DNA of 64,000 nt from Excoecaria cochinchinensis (GCA_947683425.1 CANTUQ010000070.1:3498001-3562000); one strand, 5' to 3'; counted from the first letter of the stretch, positions 12,735 to 23,969 are shown. Notes: a model not told the origin generated them from the letters alone. Program-made: numbers and translations.

Positions 12735-14523
12735 CATTATCATTTCTTGCATATTTAATTGGATTGTTCATATTTTTTGATATTATTATCATTATTATTA
12801 CCATTAGTATTGTAATTATTATTGTAATTAGTGTTATCATTATTATTATTATTATCATTATTATTATTATTTATTATTATTATTATTATCATTATTATTT
12901 TTATTAGTCTTGTTCATTGTTATAATTTATCATTGTTATCATCATCATCATATTATTTATGTTTTCATGCATGCTAAATTTTATTGTTTTTATTTATGCA
13001 TGTTAAATTGTTAATATGTTAAGTTGTTTATTTTATCATGCCATTTAATTGATTTGTCATACATTATGAATGTTGTTTTATTTTAATTCATTGTTTTCAC
13101 ATGTTAAATGGTTAATTCATTTTTTTGTTACTAACATCATCTTTCATTTGTATTGTTTAATTTCAATTATTATTTTTCATGTGTGAGTTTTCCAATGACA
13201 AGAGGAAGCCTATGGAGGTTTGAATACACCATTTTGGTGGAGTTTATATTTTTAGCATTTTTAGTATTATTTTGCCTTTATTTGGTTTTAATATGTAATT
13301 TGTAATAAATTTATTTTTTATGTACGTTAATTAAAAGTTACAAAAATATTTTTATTAAATTAACTTGGAACTTTTTTCTAATAAAAATGGGACCGATGTC
13401 CTATTTTTTTTCACCTAAATAAACCATCACCTTTAACATATTTTTTAATTATGCATGAGAGGACCAATGTCCTCATCTTTAATAAATAGCCCAATTTATG
13501 TATGAATTGTATTTTATTGACAATGGGGGTTGTATTCCGCCCCTAGTTTTGTTGTAATTTATTTTGCTTTCATTTATTTTATTTACCGCTTTTTTTATGT
13601 GATTGACATGTGCGTTAAATTAAATTGCATCAAAACGAATGAGAAAAGGGATGAAAACTTAAATTTAAAACTCTATTTTAACTTAAACAAGGTATTAATA
13701 AATGAGAAGTCCCGAACCATCTCTGGTCTTTGGGCTCAACGAGGCGAGAGGACTATTTTAATGTTTTATTGGAATGGGACTTCCAAGACACCTCTTGTGT
13801 CCCGTAAAAAGGCTTTAACTTACATAGTCCTAGGCTCCATGAGGCGAGAGGATCATCCTAATGTTCTATTAGGATGGGACCTCCAAGACCCCTCTGACTT
13901 GCCCAAAATGGACATAGCTGTGCTGTCTTAGGCTCACTGAGCCTAGATGAACTTTCTCAATATTCTATTGGGTGGCGACTCCATGAAACTTCCTTGTTGC
14001 CCAAAATAGACGCCCTTGTAATTTGTTACAAGTTTTTATGAATCTCTCCCGAAAACCCTAAGAGCGGGTCTCCGGGAAGCCACGGGGTTCGGCACGCGTC
14101 ACAATACTGATTTTAGAAAAATCAATTTTCCAAAAAGTGAAAAAACCTTTTATTGCAAAAAAGCTAGAAATTTAAGTTTTTTAGAAAAGCTGATTTTCAG
14201 ATTTTAAGGACAGCAGATTTAATATTTTTTTTAGACAAAAATATCACTTATTTTATTTCATAATGACAATTATATCTAATATAATCTTTTTTTTTGTTTT
14301 TTCTCTTATCCTACCACTCAAAATTATCATTTTTTATTTTTTTATTCTAAAAAGCCATTTTAAATCATATCATTTATCAAACAATTGACAACTATTTTTG
14401 ATTTTATAAGTTATTTTGAATTTTATTTACCAAACAGTTACCTACTTTTCGACATACAGCTTTTTGGAATACAGTTTTTTTCAATTGAAAAAACTGTTTT
14501 CATAAGTTTTGCCAAACTAGCCC
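11452..14523. mobile_element. Tourist-like (PIF/Harbinger) MITE, split by solo LTR C
   Basis: The left terminus GGCCCGTTTGGCA and the right terminus, read on the complement as GGGCTAGTTTGGCA, are imperfect inverted repeats. They are flanked by the 3-bp duplication TTA at 11449-11451 and 14524-14526, the usual target of PIF/Harbinger transposases. Removing solo LTR C and one copy of its target duplication leaves about 0.5 kb of non-coding DNA. The MITE sits inside solo LTR D and so inserted after it. Confidence 0.75.
11543..14103 (-). mobile_element. Solo LTR C, minus orientation, perfect 5-bp target duplication
   Basis: On the plus strand it reads TGTAGACACC at the left and GGCACGCGTCACA at the right, the reverse complement of the family ends TGTGACGCG and TGTCTACA. 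ATACT at 11538-11542 and 14104-14108 is a perfect target duplication. The 2561-bp interior has (ATT)n tracts at about 12688-12733 and 12840-12900. A GC-rich block of roughly 140 bp lies at about 11765-11905. Frames within these tracts encode only leucine/isoleucine/tyrosine runs or GC-rich noise and are not genes. No gag or pol is present, so this is a solo LTR left by LTR-LTR recombination. Confidence 0.9.
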
Positions 14524-15006
14524 TTAAACTAATAGAAAATCACTTTCTCTCTCTAAAAAATTTCTTTAAAAACAATAGAATTTTTAGGAGAGCAAATTAA
14601 GAAAAGAGAATTGATTTCTCTTTCTCAAATTAACTCTTGATGAATTTTAAAAGAAAAGCGACGTAAAGAGAAATACTTTTGTTTATGAAGAATCAATTTG
14701 CTCTCCAAAAATTCCCCTCCCCCTATTGCTCCTCTTGCAACTTTATTTATAGGCTACATTTTGATTTAAGGATAAACATAAAACTTTTTAATTTATCCTT
14801 AAAGATAAAATTAATATTCGATTCATCTTTACCGATAAATGATCTCAAATTATCTTTGGGGATAAAATCAAATACTTTTAATTTATCCTTAAAGATAAAT
14901 ATTTTAAATCTATGAAATTTATCCCTAAAAATCAGAATTTTAGTTTTCCAAGATAAAATTTAGATTTTATGTTGAAAGAAAATTAAAATTCATTATCAGG
15001 TAGTGA

Positions 15007-15042
15007 CCGACGGACGTCTCTCGCTTGAGAGACGGGCGTCGG
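15007..15042. repeat. GC-rich hairpin in solo LTR D
   Basis: The arms CCGACGGACGTCTCTC and GAGAGACGGGCGTCGG pair across a 4-base loop with one mismatch. A related, weaker inverted repeat lies at 15292-15329, built from GACCGAC and GTCGGTC. Confidence 0.75.
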
Positions 15043-15537
15043 CCTGTAAGAAAGTCAAAATTCAAAAATGCCCCTCTTACAACCCGTTTTCCCAAAGGTT
15101 GGGCACCTCTCGAGCCAGGTACGACTGTCCCTCTCTAGAGAGCGAGCTTTGATCAAGAGTCGTCCCTGGAAGGGACGGCCACCCATGGTGACTAACCGAT
15201 GGGCATTCCCTAGTCTGAGGGACAGGTGTCAGTTGCTATAAGCGGCACTCCGTATGGTCCAGCTGTTGCAAGAGGTGGGCGTCCTAGCTTCGACCGACGG
15301 GCGTCCATCATGAGGGACGGGTGTCGGTCAAAGAAAAACTAAATATTCTACCAAAAAGCCCTCTTTTTAAATTATTGAGAAAGCAAAAGGACTTTTGGTC
15401 ATAAATAAACTTCTAAACTTGTGAAATTCATAGGTAAAAATCTATAGTTTCAGCCCTCTACCTATGAAAATGATATCGGTGTCCTCATTGGGTAACTCTA
15501 ATCTGGACTGCCTTAAGACCCGATGTCTACACTTGCT

Positions 15538-16158
15538 ATTAGTGAATTCAAGTCTTTATATAGTTTTCAAAAATCACTATATAAACTAGTCACTGTAGCC
15601 GAGTGATAAGATTGGTTTAGCCAACCTATGGCGTGGAATGAGTGCTTGAAAGTTACACAGCTTAGCTATAATGAAGGAAGATTATCATGTCAAAACTGAT
15701 AGGTAGCATTAGTATAAGGTGGTTGGAGGTAATGATGCCATGTCATATGGGTCTCGAATACTGACTAAGGCTCCTTGGGTTGTGTCTCTTAGGCTTGTTT
15801 CATGAGCTAAAGGCCATATATGATGTATTAGCATTTGTCTCCCCTATAAATCACTAATATTAGTGAATTCAAGTCTTTATATAGTCTTAGGAAATCACTA
15901 TAAACTAGTTGCTTTATTGAGTAATGGCATTGGTCTAGACACACTAAGAATGGCATGAGATGGGTGCTTGAGGGTTAAACAACTTAGCTATAATGAAGGA
16001 TGATTGTCATGTCCAATTAATAGGTAGCATTAGGATAGTAATAATGCAATATCATATGGGTTTAAATCATTGACAAAGGCTCTATATTGGGCCATGTCTC
16101 TTGGGCCTATTTCATGAGCTATAGGCCATCCATGATGTATTATTATTTGTTTCCTCTG
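15538..16158. repeat. Direct repeat, two copies with a 321-bp period
   Basis: The words ATTAGTGAATTCAAGTC at 15538 and 15859 begin two diverged copies. Shared landmarks include TAGCTATAATGAAGGA, AGGTAGCATTAG and CATGAGCTA. A third, more diverged copy is at about 17107-17390. There is no coding potential. Copy 1 has a weak tRNA-like word (GTAGCCGAGTGATAAG), but the spacing to any box-B-like word is too long for a SINE. Confidence 0.65.
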
Positions 16159-17106
16159 AAAAGATCCAATTGGCTAAGTTTGACATGAATCATCTGATGC
16201 ATTCAAAATGTTTATTAATGATCAATTTTGATCATATCATCAAGGAATGAACATTGTGAAATTGTGAGCTTAAATTTAAATTTAAAATTTTTCATTATTT
16301 CTGCCTTTTAGTAGTTGTTACAACTAGCTTTCACTTATCAAGATATTTTTTCATTTATCTAGACGTCTATTCATTATCTAGAATACTTTGATTTTAATCT
16401 CAATCTTGGTATGTGTTTTTATGTGTTTAAATGTGGACTTTTTTCTCGAGGATATGAATACACCTATAAGTATCTTTCTTTATTTCTTTCTTTCTTTTAA
16501 CCGTTTTCTACTTTTCTTTATGTTTCTTCTCATTATTCATTTTCTTACTTTTTTTTGAAGGATTTAGTCATTTTATTCTCTAAGCTTTCTAGAAAGAATT
16601 AAGTAAGTTTCTTTTCCTTCCATTTCTTTGTCATGGTTTCTAGCTTTGTAAGGACTAGTTCTGATGAAATCTCTAACACTCTTAATATTTTTTGTTTCTC
16701 TTATTTTTCTTCTTTTTTTTTTTTTATTTTAGCTTATTACGTACTGTAATCTTTCCATTAAAAGTGGTCACCACTAGAATAAATCCTAGTGGGTTAGTTG
16801 CTTTCGAGGAAGCATCCATAGGTTTCTTAGCTGATTACAAGGAGCAACATGTTATGTTTCACCATTTCAAACTCCTTGTTTCTTAGTTTTCAAGCCTTAA
16901 GGTTAGATACCTTTTACCTAACGATATAATAGTTTTACCTTGTCTTTTTTTTTTATGATCACTTCTGAAGGTCCCTTTAATGGAGAATTTTTTTTATTTG
17001 GTACCAATTGTAGGCTTAGGTTCCCTTTAGATCCTTTTGTCAAGGCCGTACTAGAGGCATACAATGTCGTTGCAAATCAATATTATCCAAATGTATGAAA
17101 AGTAAT
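16159..17106. other. Non-coding interval between repeat copies
   Basis: This is T-rich sequence with poly-pyrimidine tracts. The 64-residue frame at 16692-16886 has no family features. Nothing else was recognised. Confidence 0.4.
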
Positions 17107-17390
17107 AATCTTAGGAATAAATTATAATTTAATCATTGTAGTTAAGTGATTAGATTTTTATAGACATACTAAGGATAGCATGTAATGGGCACTTAAGGGT
17201 TAGATGGTTTGTCCATGGTAAGGGATGGCTATCATGTACAATTAATAGCTATTATTAGGATAAGGTGGTTGGAAGTAATGATGCGATATCACAAATAAGG
17301 CTCCTTATTAGGTAGCATTTCTTGGTCCTATTTCATAAGCTAAAGACCATATATAATGATTATCAATTACCAAATTTAGTCCCTAATATT
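17107..17390. repeat. Third, diverged copy of the 321-bp repeat
   Basis: Shared words with copies 1 and 2 include AAGTGATTAGA, GGGCACTTAAGGGTTAGA, AAGGTGGTTGGA and GACCATATATAATG, in the same order and orientation. Confidence 0.55.
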
Positions 17391-17437
17391 CTTTTTCTAA
17401 TAAAATAAAGCTAATAACTATAACTATTAGGAACAAG

Positions 17438-17875
17438 CTCAAGGAATGGCTATAGGAGCAAGATCATTCTAAATCAATGACATCATTTTAGTCAAAGAAG
17501 AAGTGAATGCATGTAGACCCAATTTCAGAGAAAATGCAAATCAATAAGGCCATTAGCACAACAATTGCCTTCTCTAAAAATATGACCAATATTAGCAGTC
17601 CAATGCCAAAATAGTAGCTCTTTAGTAGCTAGAACAAGATTGGGCTATCTAGAATTTTCTTCTTCCTTTACAATAAATTCAATAGAAATTTTTCTATCTA
17701 TTTCTAAAAACTCATGTGGAAATTCGATGTACCACACTAGAGTAAGCCCTTCAAAGGCACCCAAGAGAACTATGCTTCAACAACAAAATTCCTTTTGAAG
17801 TCATCACCAACTTTCAAGAATTATCTAGATGAATTACCATCTCGTAAAATATATTTCCCTATAATCTCCTAATAA
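17438..17875 (-). pseudogene. LINE-type RNase H domain relic
   Basis: Read on the minus strand with several stops, this gives a string resembling the C-terminal RNase H domain of plant L1-type non-LTR retrotransposons. Visible pieces are an ILRDG segment, then VVEA and PLKGL, and finally the run HWTANIGHIFREGNCCA followed by NGLIDL. The last run corresponds to the conserved HIYREGN-CAD region of plant RNase H-like proteins, with the Asp of CAD changed to Asn. No reverse transcriptase or endonuclease domain is nearby. A related stretch is at 52527-52605. The family assignment is good; the source element is unknown. Confidence 0.65.
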
Positions 17876-17929
17876 ATTGTAAACACTCTATAATATCATA
17901 AAAATCTAATTTTTAGAATTAATAAGAAA

Positions 17930-18214
17930 TGTTAAAGTTGATAGCAACTGACTTTAACTTGTATATAAAGAGTATGATTCTCTAGTGTGTACGTGTGAGA
18001 AAGTGAATGCACAAACAAAATAAGTGTGAGAGAGTATAGTGTGTGCATATGGTATTTGTGTAAGTGTGTGAAGAGTGATTAAGTGTGTGCCATGTAAGTG
18101 GCAAGGGTATGAATGTGTGAAAGGATGGTGAGTGTAAAATATTAAAATTAACATATTAAGTTTTGAGTTTTTTTTTTCAATTTAGTCATCCACATTCTCT
18201 AATAAAATTTAACA
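17930..18214 (+). mobile_element. Short copia LTR
   Basis: The 285-bp LTR begins TGTTAA and ends TTAACA, a perfect 6-bp terminal inverted repeat. A TATA-like TATATAAAG lies near 17960. The end is followed at once by a degenerate initiator-Met primer site. The sequence is rich in GTGTG words. No second LTR was found, so the element is truncated on the right. Confidence 0.75.
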
Positions 18215-18216
18215 AG

Positions 18217-18229
18217 TCGTATCAGAGCC
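18217..18229 (+). promoter_or_regulatory. Degenerate copia primer binding site
   Basis: TCGTATCAGAGCC differs by one base from TGGTATCAGAGCC, the usual copia primer site complementary to the 3' end of initiator-Met tRNA. It starts two bases after the LTR end. Confidence 0.75.
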
Positions 18230-18409
18230 AAGTCGGTCAGGGATTGAGGGATTAGAGTATAAGCGATTTGGGATCGCAGTGGTACGTCGAGAGGGAAAGT
18301 CATATTTCTTGCATAGTTTAGGACTATAGAGCTTATTAGTTAGGGACCAAACTTACTTGATAAGTGCGCGTAATTTATTAAGTCACGATAGTAGACTTTC
18401 AATTTTTTT

Positions 18410-19960
18410 TATCTCAATGAAAAAGTTGAATGATCACAATTATAGTTAATGGCAAACTATTATATGGTCCTATTTAAAGGGCCAAAAACTATGGGAGATA
18501 CTTGGTGGTAATAAGATTGCAGCACCTAAAGCCATAAGAACACATGCATCCGTAACTGCAACATAAAAATGGAAGGTGAAAGCTGACAAAGCTCTATTTG
18601 CTTTCAATTTTTTTTTTATTGAAGATGATATTTTAAAGTATATAAAAGATGTGAGCACACTAAAGAAGGCATGGAAAATTCTTGCATCCTGTTATTCAAT
18701 TAAAAGATGACAATTAGTTAATATTTCTCCAAAGTAAAGTTACTATGAAATGAAATTTCAAAATTATATTCAAAAGCTGCAATAAGAGAATCACGATAAA
18801 GAAGAATAATTATTCATGGTCTAAATCCTGAATATTAAGGGTTCATAATAGCTATTAAAAACTGCCCAACTCAACTAACATTGAAAGCTTTGAAAAATTT
18901 ATTTGCCAATCAAGAAAGTTTGACGGTACAAATGGCAAAGGTAGCAGTAAGAAATGAGGAAGAGGCACTCTTTAGTAGTAAAGGAAAATATGGACCAAAA
19001 AGTTCAAAGTATATGAAAATCAAATCTTCAAGAAGAAGATCGAAAGAAGAATATAGTAGTGAGGAAGAAAGCGACGATGAAAATAAGAGAGATAAAAGGC
19101 ATAAAGGAGCAAGGTCATCTTTAGAGGGAGCTCGACAATGTTAGGACCAAAAAGATGATCGAGGTTAAAGATCTTGGAAGCATAATGTTGAAATATTTCT
19201 ATTGTGGAAAGAAAAGGCATTATGCATAAGGCTGTTGGCACAAGAAAGATTCTAAAGAAAGAAAGAAGAGACTTCATATAATTGCACAGTGGATTATAAT
19301 AGTGAGAAAGAATGGGATGCTTTAACCACATGTGTGTTGCTTGGATTAGTGGAAAAAGACGAAGAGGTGATCGATTTTGGTAGTCCTTAGGTTGAGAATG
19401 AGTCACGCTCGTGTTATGTTGAAGCAAAAATTGAAAGTGAAGAAGAATAAGACTTGCAGGCATTCGACTTCTTTATAGAAGAATGAAATTGAAGACAACT
19501 CTACAAAAGGTGATGAGAAATTAGAAGAAATTGATCATAATGAAATGGAGGTGTTGATTCAAAAATAATTGGTTAAGCAATCGCAATAGATCAATGAGCA
19601 AGTTAAAGAAGTCCAAAAGCAAGCAAGCAATGATGTTAAAGCATAAGCATAGGAGATTGAAGAACAATTTGAGAAGAAGAAGCTGCATATTAAATTGCTT
19701 AAAGAATTTTCAACTCTTGCAAATGCTTAAAAAGAGATGATGTGTCAAGGACAAGAGCAACAGTGCATTAAAGAAGTCATTAAAAAGAGAAAGACATTAA
19801 CAAGTTCTAAAAAGAAGACAACTGAAAAATGTGACTCGAAAAGAAAAATTTTGCGATTGAGACATATATAGAGTATATAAGGACCCAAAATATACCCTAG
19901 CAGTAATAAGTCAAGTTTAGGGTGTATTGGGAGCCAAAAAGACATGAATGACTAGAGAAA
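18410..19960 (+). pseudogene. Decayed copia gag
   Basis: Across frames and stops the reading matches plant copia Gag. Landmarks are a YLKGQKLWEI segment near 18470, KWKVKADKALFAF near 18570, IIIHGLNPEY near 18810 and KNLFANQESLTVQMAKVAV at about 18892-18949. The last lies in the longest open piece (18881-19144). A zinc-knuckle relic near 19190-19240 reads CGKKRHYA, then a stop, then GCW. The downstream part is acidic and rich in Glu/Lys with many stops, and ends near 19950. No protease, integrase or RT follows, so pol has been lost. Confidence 0.7.
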
Positions 19961-20920
19961 GTATCAAAAGGGCATCATTAGTATTAATAAAAAAGATTCA
20001 GTAAGTATCGGCAAATGCTAATTTATTTAAAAAGTGACTAAAGTGTATTAAAGAAGTTAATTTGAGGGTTAAATTATAAGCTTGATTTAAATTAAAACGT
20101 AAATGTGTGAATTAAAAGGGAAAGGAAGGATTAATTATGTAAATCTCAACATTGGCCAATTATATTTTAAAATCTATCTATTCTAGAATTCTAAATTTGA
20201 AAGGATATTTAAGATGGGAAGTTGGTTGAAATGGGAGAGGAATTTCAGAATTCTCATCTCCCTCTCCATGCCAACTTCTTCCTCTCAAATAAAGCTAAAT
20301 TGAAGGTTTATAGGGAAATGGAGTTTTGGCTATAAATTGCATGCAAAATTGGTAAGTTATTATCTACTTCATCTTCTTCTCTACTGTTCTTCACGTGATT
20401 TTGATGGAGAATTGTATGATGAGGATAATTCATAAAGTGTACTACTGGTATTTTGTTTGAAGCTCCCAGTAAAGAGGAATAAAGGAATAGAGAAAGAATA
20501 GTTAAGTAGTTAGAGATGAAGAGAGCAAGCTAAACAGGTTTGGGAACTTCCCTTTTCTACATGTTTGATCTATGTGTGTATTAATATGTAAGGAGGTGAT
20601 ATGTGTTTAAATGAATGCTAAATGGACTTAAAAAAAATAGGATTAAGACCTTTGTACATAATAGGAAGGGAAATGAATTTAAAGTCTAAATAGCAGGAAA
20701 GTTTGTTAGAGATAACTATAGGACCTCTAACTAGTTTTTGGAGTATAACTCATAAAGTATAGATCCAAATGATGTGATTTTTATGTCAATAGAGCCTTAA
20801 GATATAGATAAACATATGCTAAGAAGAAGTTTAAGCTAAAAATGTTGTTTATAAGTTTAAAAATGCACGTAAAGTTAGAAGATGATTTCTGCCCTATTTA
20901 ACTAAGCAATTCTACAGGGT

Positions 20921-21165
20921 CACACAGTGGTCAAACAGTCCTAACCACCATGTAATCGTATTTTGGGCAAAAAATATAGCTGTTATATTGATCCACACAG
21001 TAGTCAGGTTTTTTTGCCCACCGTGTGGTGACCCTCACGGTGGGTAGGATGTCTTCACCACAGTGTAAAATGGTTTTTGAAAGCATATTTTGGGAATTTT
21101 TCATATTCCTGATGGTCAAGAAAACTTGACCATCGTGTAATCAATCTGACCATTGTGTAAATTTA
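20921..21165. repeat. Cluster of short inverted repeats (CACNGTGGTC type)
   Basis: At least four stem-loops are visible. ACACAGTGGT pairs with ACCACCATGT at 20922-20954. CCACACAGTAG pairs loosely with CACCGTGTGG at 20993-21029. CACGGTG pairs with CACCACAGTG around 21036-21066. GATGGTCAAG and CTTGACCATC form a perfect 10-bp stem with a 4-base loop at about 21111-21134. A partial fifth unit follows near 21150. Confidence 0.65.
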
Positions 21166-21302
21166 TATTGTCAGCCTCAAGATGTGAATTTTTCACATTG
21201 GTTTGAACTCAAACTTGATTATAAGTTTTTGGAACTTAATTGAAACATACTTAAGCATATGAAATGCATATATATGGAAATATATTAATAGATGTAATAT
21301 GC

Positions 21303-21816
21303 ATATGGAAAATCAATAGAGAAATTGTAAATGAACCTAAATGTTAAAGCATGGTTAATAGCTTAAATGGATAGAATATACGAATGGGGATGTAATATAT
21401 ATTAAAGTTATATAGATGATAGAATATAAACAAATGACTAGCATTTATGGTTATAAATCAATAGATTGTAGAACGATATGTATATGTATATGGTGAAATT
21501 ATTGGTTACTCTTGTGAGAGATTATAAAGTACATATGCCTAATATATGTAAAGTTTATATGATCAAAGTTACAAGAATAAATTTATTAAAGATGAATGTA
21601 TATGAAATGCATATTAATTTATTTGCATTATAAAGGGTCATGAAATATATGTTCATGGTTAAAGTAAATGAAATATGTATGTATAGGATTATACATAAAG
21701 TTATATGCCAAAAGTATATGATAAAGAATTTCATAGGTTGATAAGGGTGAATAAATTATGCATGAGTATGACTTTAGAATGTATACATGATATTTGGTTG
21801 TTCATTGTCTAATAGC

Positions 21817-21887
<71 letters not shown>

Positions 21888-22490
21888 AAAATCAAAAGAG
21901 AAATTGTAAATAAACCTAAATGTTAAAGCATGGTTAATGGCTTAAATGGATAGAATATACGAATGGAGTCATGTATTATGTATTAAAGTTATATAGATGA
22001 TAGAATATAAACACATGACTATAGAATATAAACACATGACTAACATTTATGGTTATAAATGAATAGATTATAGAACGATATGTATTTGTATATGGCGAAA
22101 TTATTGGTTAGCCTTGTGAGAGATTATAAAGTACATGGCTAATATATGTAAAGTTTATATGATCAAAGTTACAAGAATAAAGATTTATAGTTTATTAAAG
22201 ATGAATGTATATGAAATGCATATTAATTTATTTGCATTATAAAGGGTTATGAAATATATGTTCATGGTTACATAAAGAGTATATATGCTAAAGTTATGTG
22301 AACTAAAGTGTTATAGCAAAAATAAAAGTAAATGAAATATGTATGTATAGGATTATACATAAAGTTTATATGCCAAAAGTATATGAATAAAGAATTTCAT
22401 AAGTTGATAAGGGTGAATAAATTACGCATGAGTATGACTTTAGAATGTATACATGATATTTGGTTGTTCATTATCCAATAGCATATACAC
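21303..22490. repeat. Tandem duplication of about 0.58 kb, each copy ending in a microsatellite
   Basis: Copy 1 (about 21303-21884) and copy 2 (about 21885-22490) share long runs beginning TATGGAAAATCAA. Copy 1 ends in (TA)n at 21819-21885, and copy 2 ends in (AC)n at about 22486-22512. Copy 2 also has a 21-bp direct duplication (CTATAGAATATAAACACATGA) near 22000-22040. It contains about 55 bp near 22270-22325 that are absent from copy 1. Confidence 0.8.
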
Positions 22491-22770
22491 ACACACACAC
22501 ACGCACGCACACATATAGTATTCGTTGATATTGGATTATTAGCATTAAATGAGCTTAATAAACCTTTGTTCATGAAAGCATGAGAAGTTTATAAGTTAAA
22601 GCTATATGAGTACAAGATCTATAGCATGATGATAAGAGTACAGGAAATATGTATGAGTATGAACTTATGATTTTTGTACTCCTTTATATAGCACTTGTGC
22701 TAAATATGTACAAAGATATAGTAAAGGATTAGAAAAGATATAATAGACACAGAAGCCTGCAAGTGTTTGA

Positions 22771-23320
22771 CACTACAGAAAAAAGGGAATTAACGACAGC
22801 AATTTTTGTTGTTAATTGTGAAAATTCCGTCGCAAATTACGTTTAGCGACAAAACGATATATCGTCACTATTCTGACCGTCATAAGAAATTTTGCGACCA
22901 AAACATAAAATCGACGCTAAAAATAGCGACAAAATATTCCGTCGCTAAAAACAAAAATTCCATCGATAATTAACCCCTAAAATTGGTTGCCAGATATTTA
23001 AAAATTATTTGCAATGGATTTTAGCGTCGCTAAATTCCGTCACAAAACAACGTTTTTAAAATTTCACGTGAAAAAAGGAATTAGCGACGAAAAATTTCGT
23101 CGCTAATTGTGCAAATTCCGTCGCAATTTTATTATTATTATTATTATTATTTCCAATTTAATTTGTTATTATTATTGTTATTATTACTACTACTGTAACA
23201 TACAAAATTTAATTTATATAAATAATAATTCTAAAATATTATTAATTTAAAAAATATAATATCATAAAAGTACATTAAATTGACACAGTACTTAAAAAAT
23301 ACTTAAAAAATTAAAAATAT
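22771..23320. mobile_element. Left-hand end of a CACTA transposon
   Basis: The element begins CACTACAGAAAAAAGGGAATTA at 22771. About 350 bp dense in GCGACGGAAT and ATTCCGTCGC motifs follow, then an AT-rich ATT-triplet block. The same order occurs inverted at the CACTA end at 2161. The element extends to the right, but no matching TGTAGTG end was found in the window, so its right limit is unknown. No transposase domain is visible. Confidence 0.75.
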
Positions 23321-23590
23321 CCCATACAATTCAAATTAAAAGCCCAAGAAAGGTGAAGCTGGAAACATGGACAAATGTTGCTCCCAGAGCAAGCAAAAAG
23401 AATCTTTGAGGACATGAGTAACTGCATTGGTCGCCACGAGCCATGGACAAAGGCAATGCCAAATGCTGCACCCATAAGAAGAGCATACTGAAGTTGGAAT
23501 GCAAGAGCAAATGCTATCAGAATGGCATCACCAAGCAATAGCCCAAGGCCAAAAAACAATGAAACAAAGAAGCCTGAAGCATCCTTTGAG
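23311..23590 (-). pseudogene. Exon-like fragment encoding hydrophobic segments, unidentified
   Basis: On the minus strand a TTTTTTTACACTGCAG acceptor-like sequence precedes an open stretch. It contains FFVSLFFGLGLLLGDAILIA and LQYALLMGAAFGIAFVHGSW, two strongly hydrophobic, glycine-rich segments that look like membrane spans. The reading continues past them into less structured sequence. The composition and possible splice site suggest a captured exon of a host membrane protein. The family was not recognised. It lies just inside the CACTA left end, in the same orientation as the hydrolase exons further right. Confidence 0.45.
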
Positions 23591-23967
23591 CTGCAGTGTA
23601 AAAAAATTTAAAATTTAGCTGTAACTTGAGAAGACTAGGCTTCTTGTAACTAAAAGACCACACCAAAAGCATGCGCTTATGAGAAACAAAAACTAGGTAA
23701 TAAAAAATGGTAAACCAAAATTCATGTTTCACAGTTATAGCTTTTGTGTCAATTCAATGTGCAAAGAACTCGTCACCTTTTTATTGTAAAATTTCAATTA
23801 TAGTAACAGGTAAATACAAAAGTACTTCTAGGCATTTTGAATGCTTAAAGTGGGACCTAGTCTTTAAATCCACAACAAATTAAACCAAGTATGCATAAAT
23901 TTAGTGAAAGGCTACCTTGAATGCATCAGGAAGCATATATTGCAACTCAATAATGTCAATAATTAAA

Positions 23968-23969
<2 letters not shown>

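Larger units (their letters stand above)
10023..15531 (+). mobile_element. Solo LTR D (gypsy-like family), interrupted by a MITE
   Basis: The element starts TGTGACGCGC and ends TGTCTACA, like three other copies here (24804, 39809 and, inverted, 11543). Removing the Tourist-like MITE at 11452-14523 and one copy of its TTA duplication leaves about 2.43 kb, close to the 2.28 and 2.56 kb of sister copies. No internal domain follows. Unlike two of its sisters, it has no clear 5-bp duplication (CCTGA against CTTGC), so one edge may be displaced or the locus rearranged. A GC-rich block with hairpins lies at about 15000-15330. Length and context suggest a large-LTR Ty3/gypsy lineage (Tat/Ogre-like), which is an inference. 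Confidence 0.7.
19961..22770 (+). mobile_element. Probable long gypsy LTR or LTR-derived sequence
   Basis: This non-coding block has a cluster of short inverted repeats (20921-21165) and a 0.58-kb tandem duplication. It is cut on the right by the CACTA end at 22771. Long non-coding LTRs with CACNGTG-type hairpins are familiar in chromovirus-like gypsy elements, which is the basis of this tentative call. No LTR edge, primer site or coding domain was found. Confidence 0.35.

Noticed and set aside
12566..12907. 113-residue frame in solo LTR C
   Set aside because: It encodes Leu/Ile/Tyr runs from ATT triplets inside an LTR and is a microsatellite artefact.
15590..15760. tRNA-derived SINE in the 321-bp repeat
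   Set aside because: A box-A-like word is present in copy 1 only, and the nearest box-B-like word is about 150 bp away, too far for a tRNA promoter. No A-rich tail or target duplication was seen.
19020..19463. 147-residue minus-strand frame
   Set aside because: It is antisense to the decayed copia gag, which explains the sequence better.
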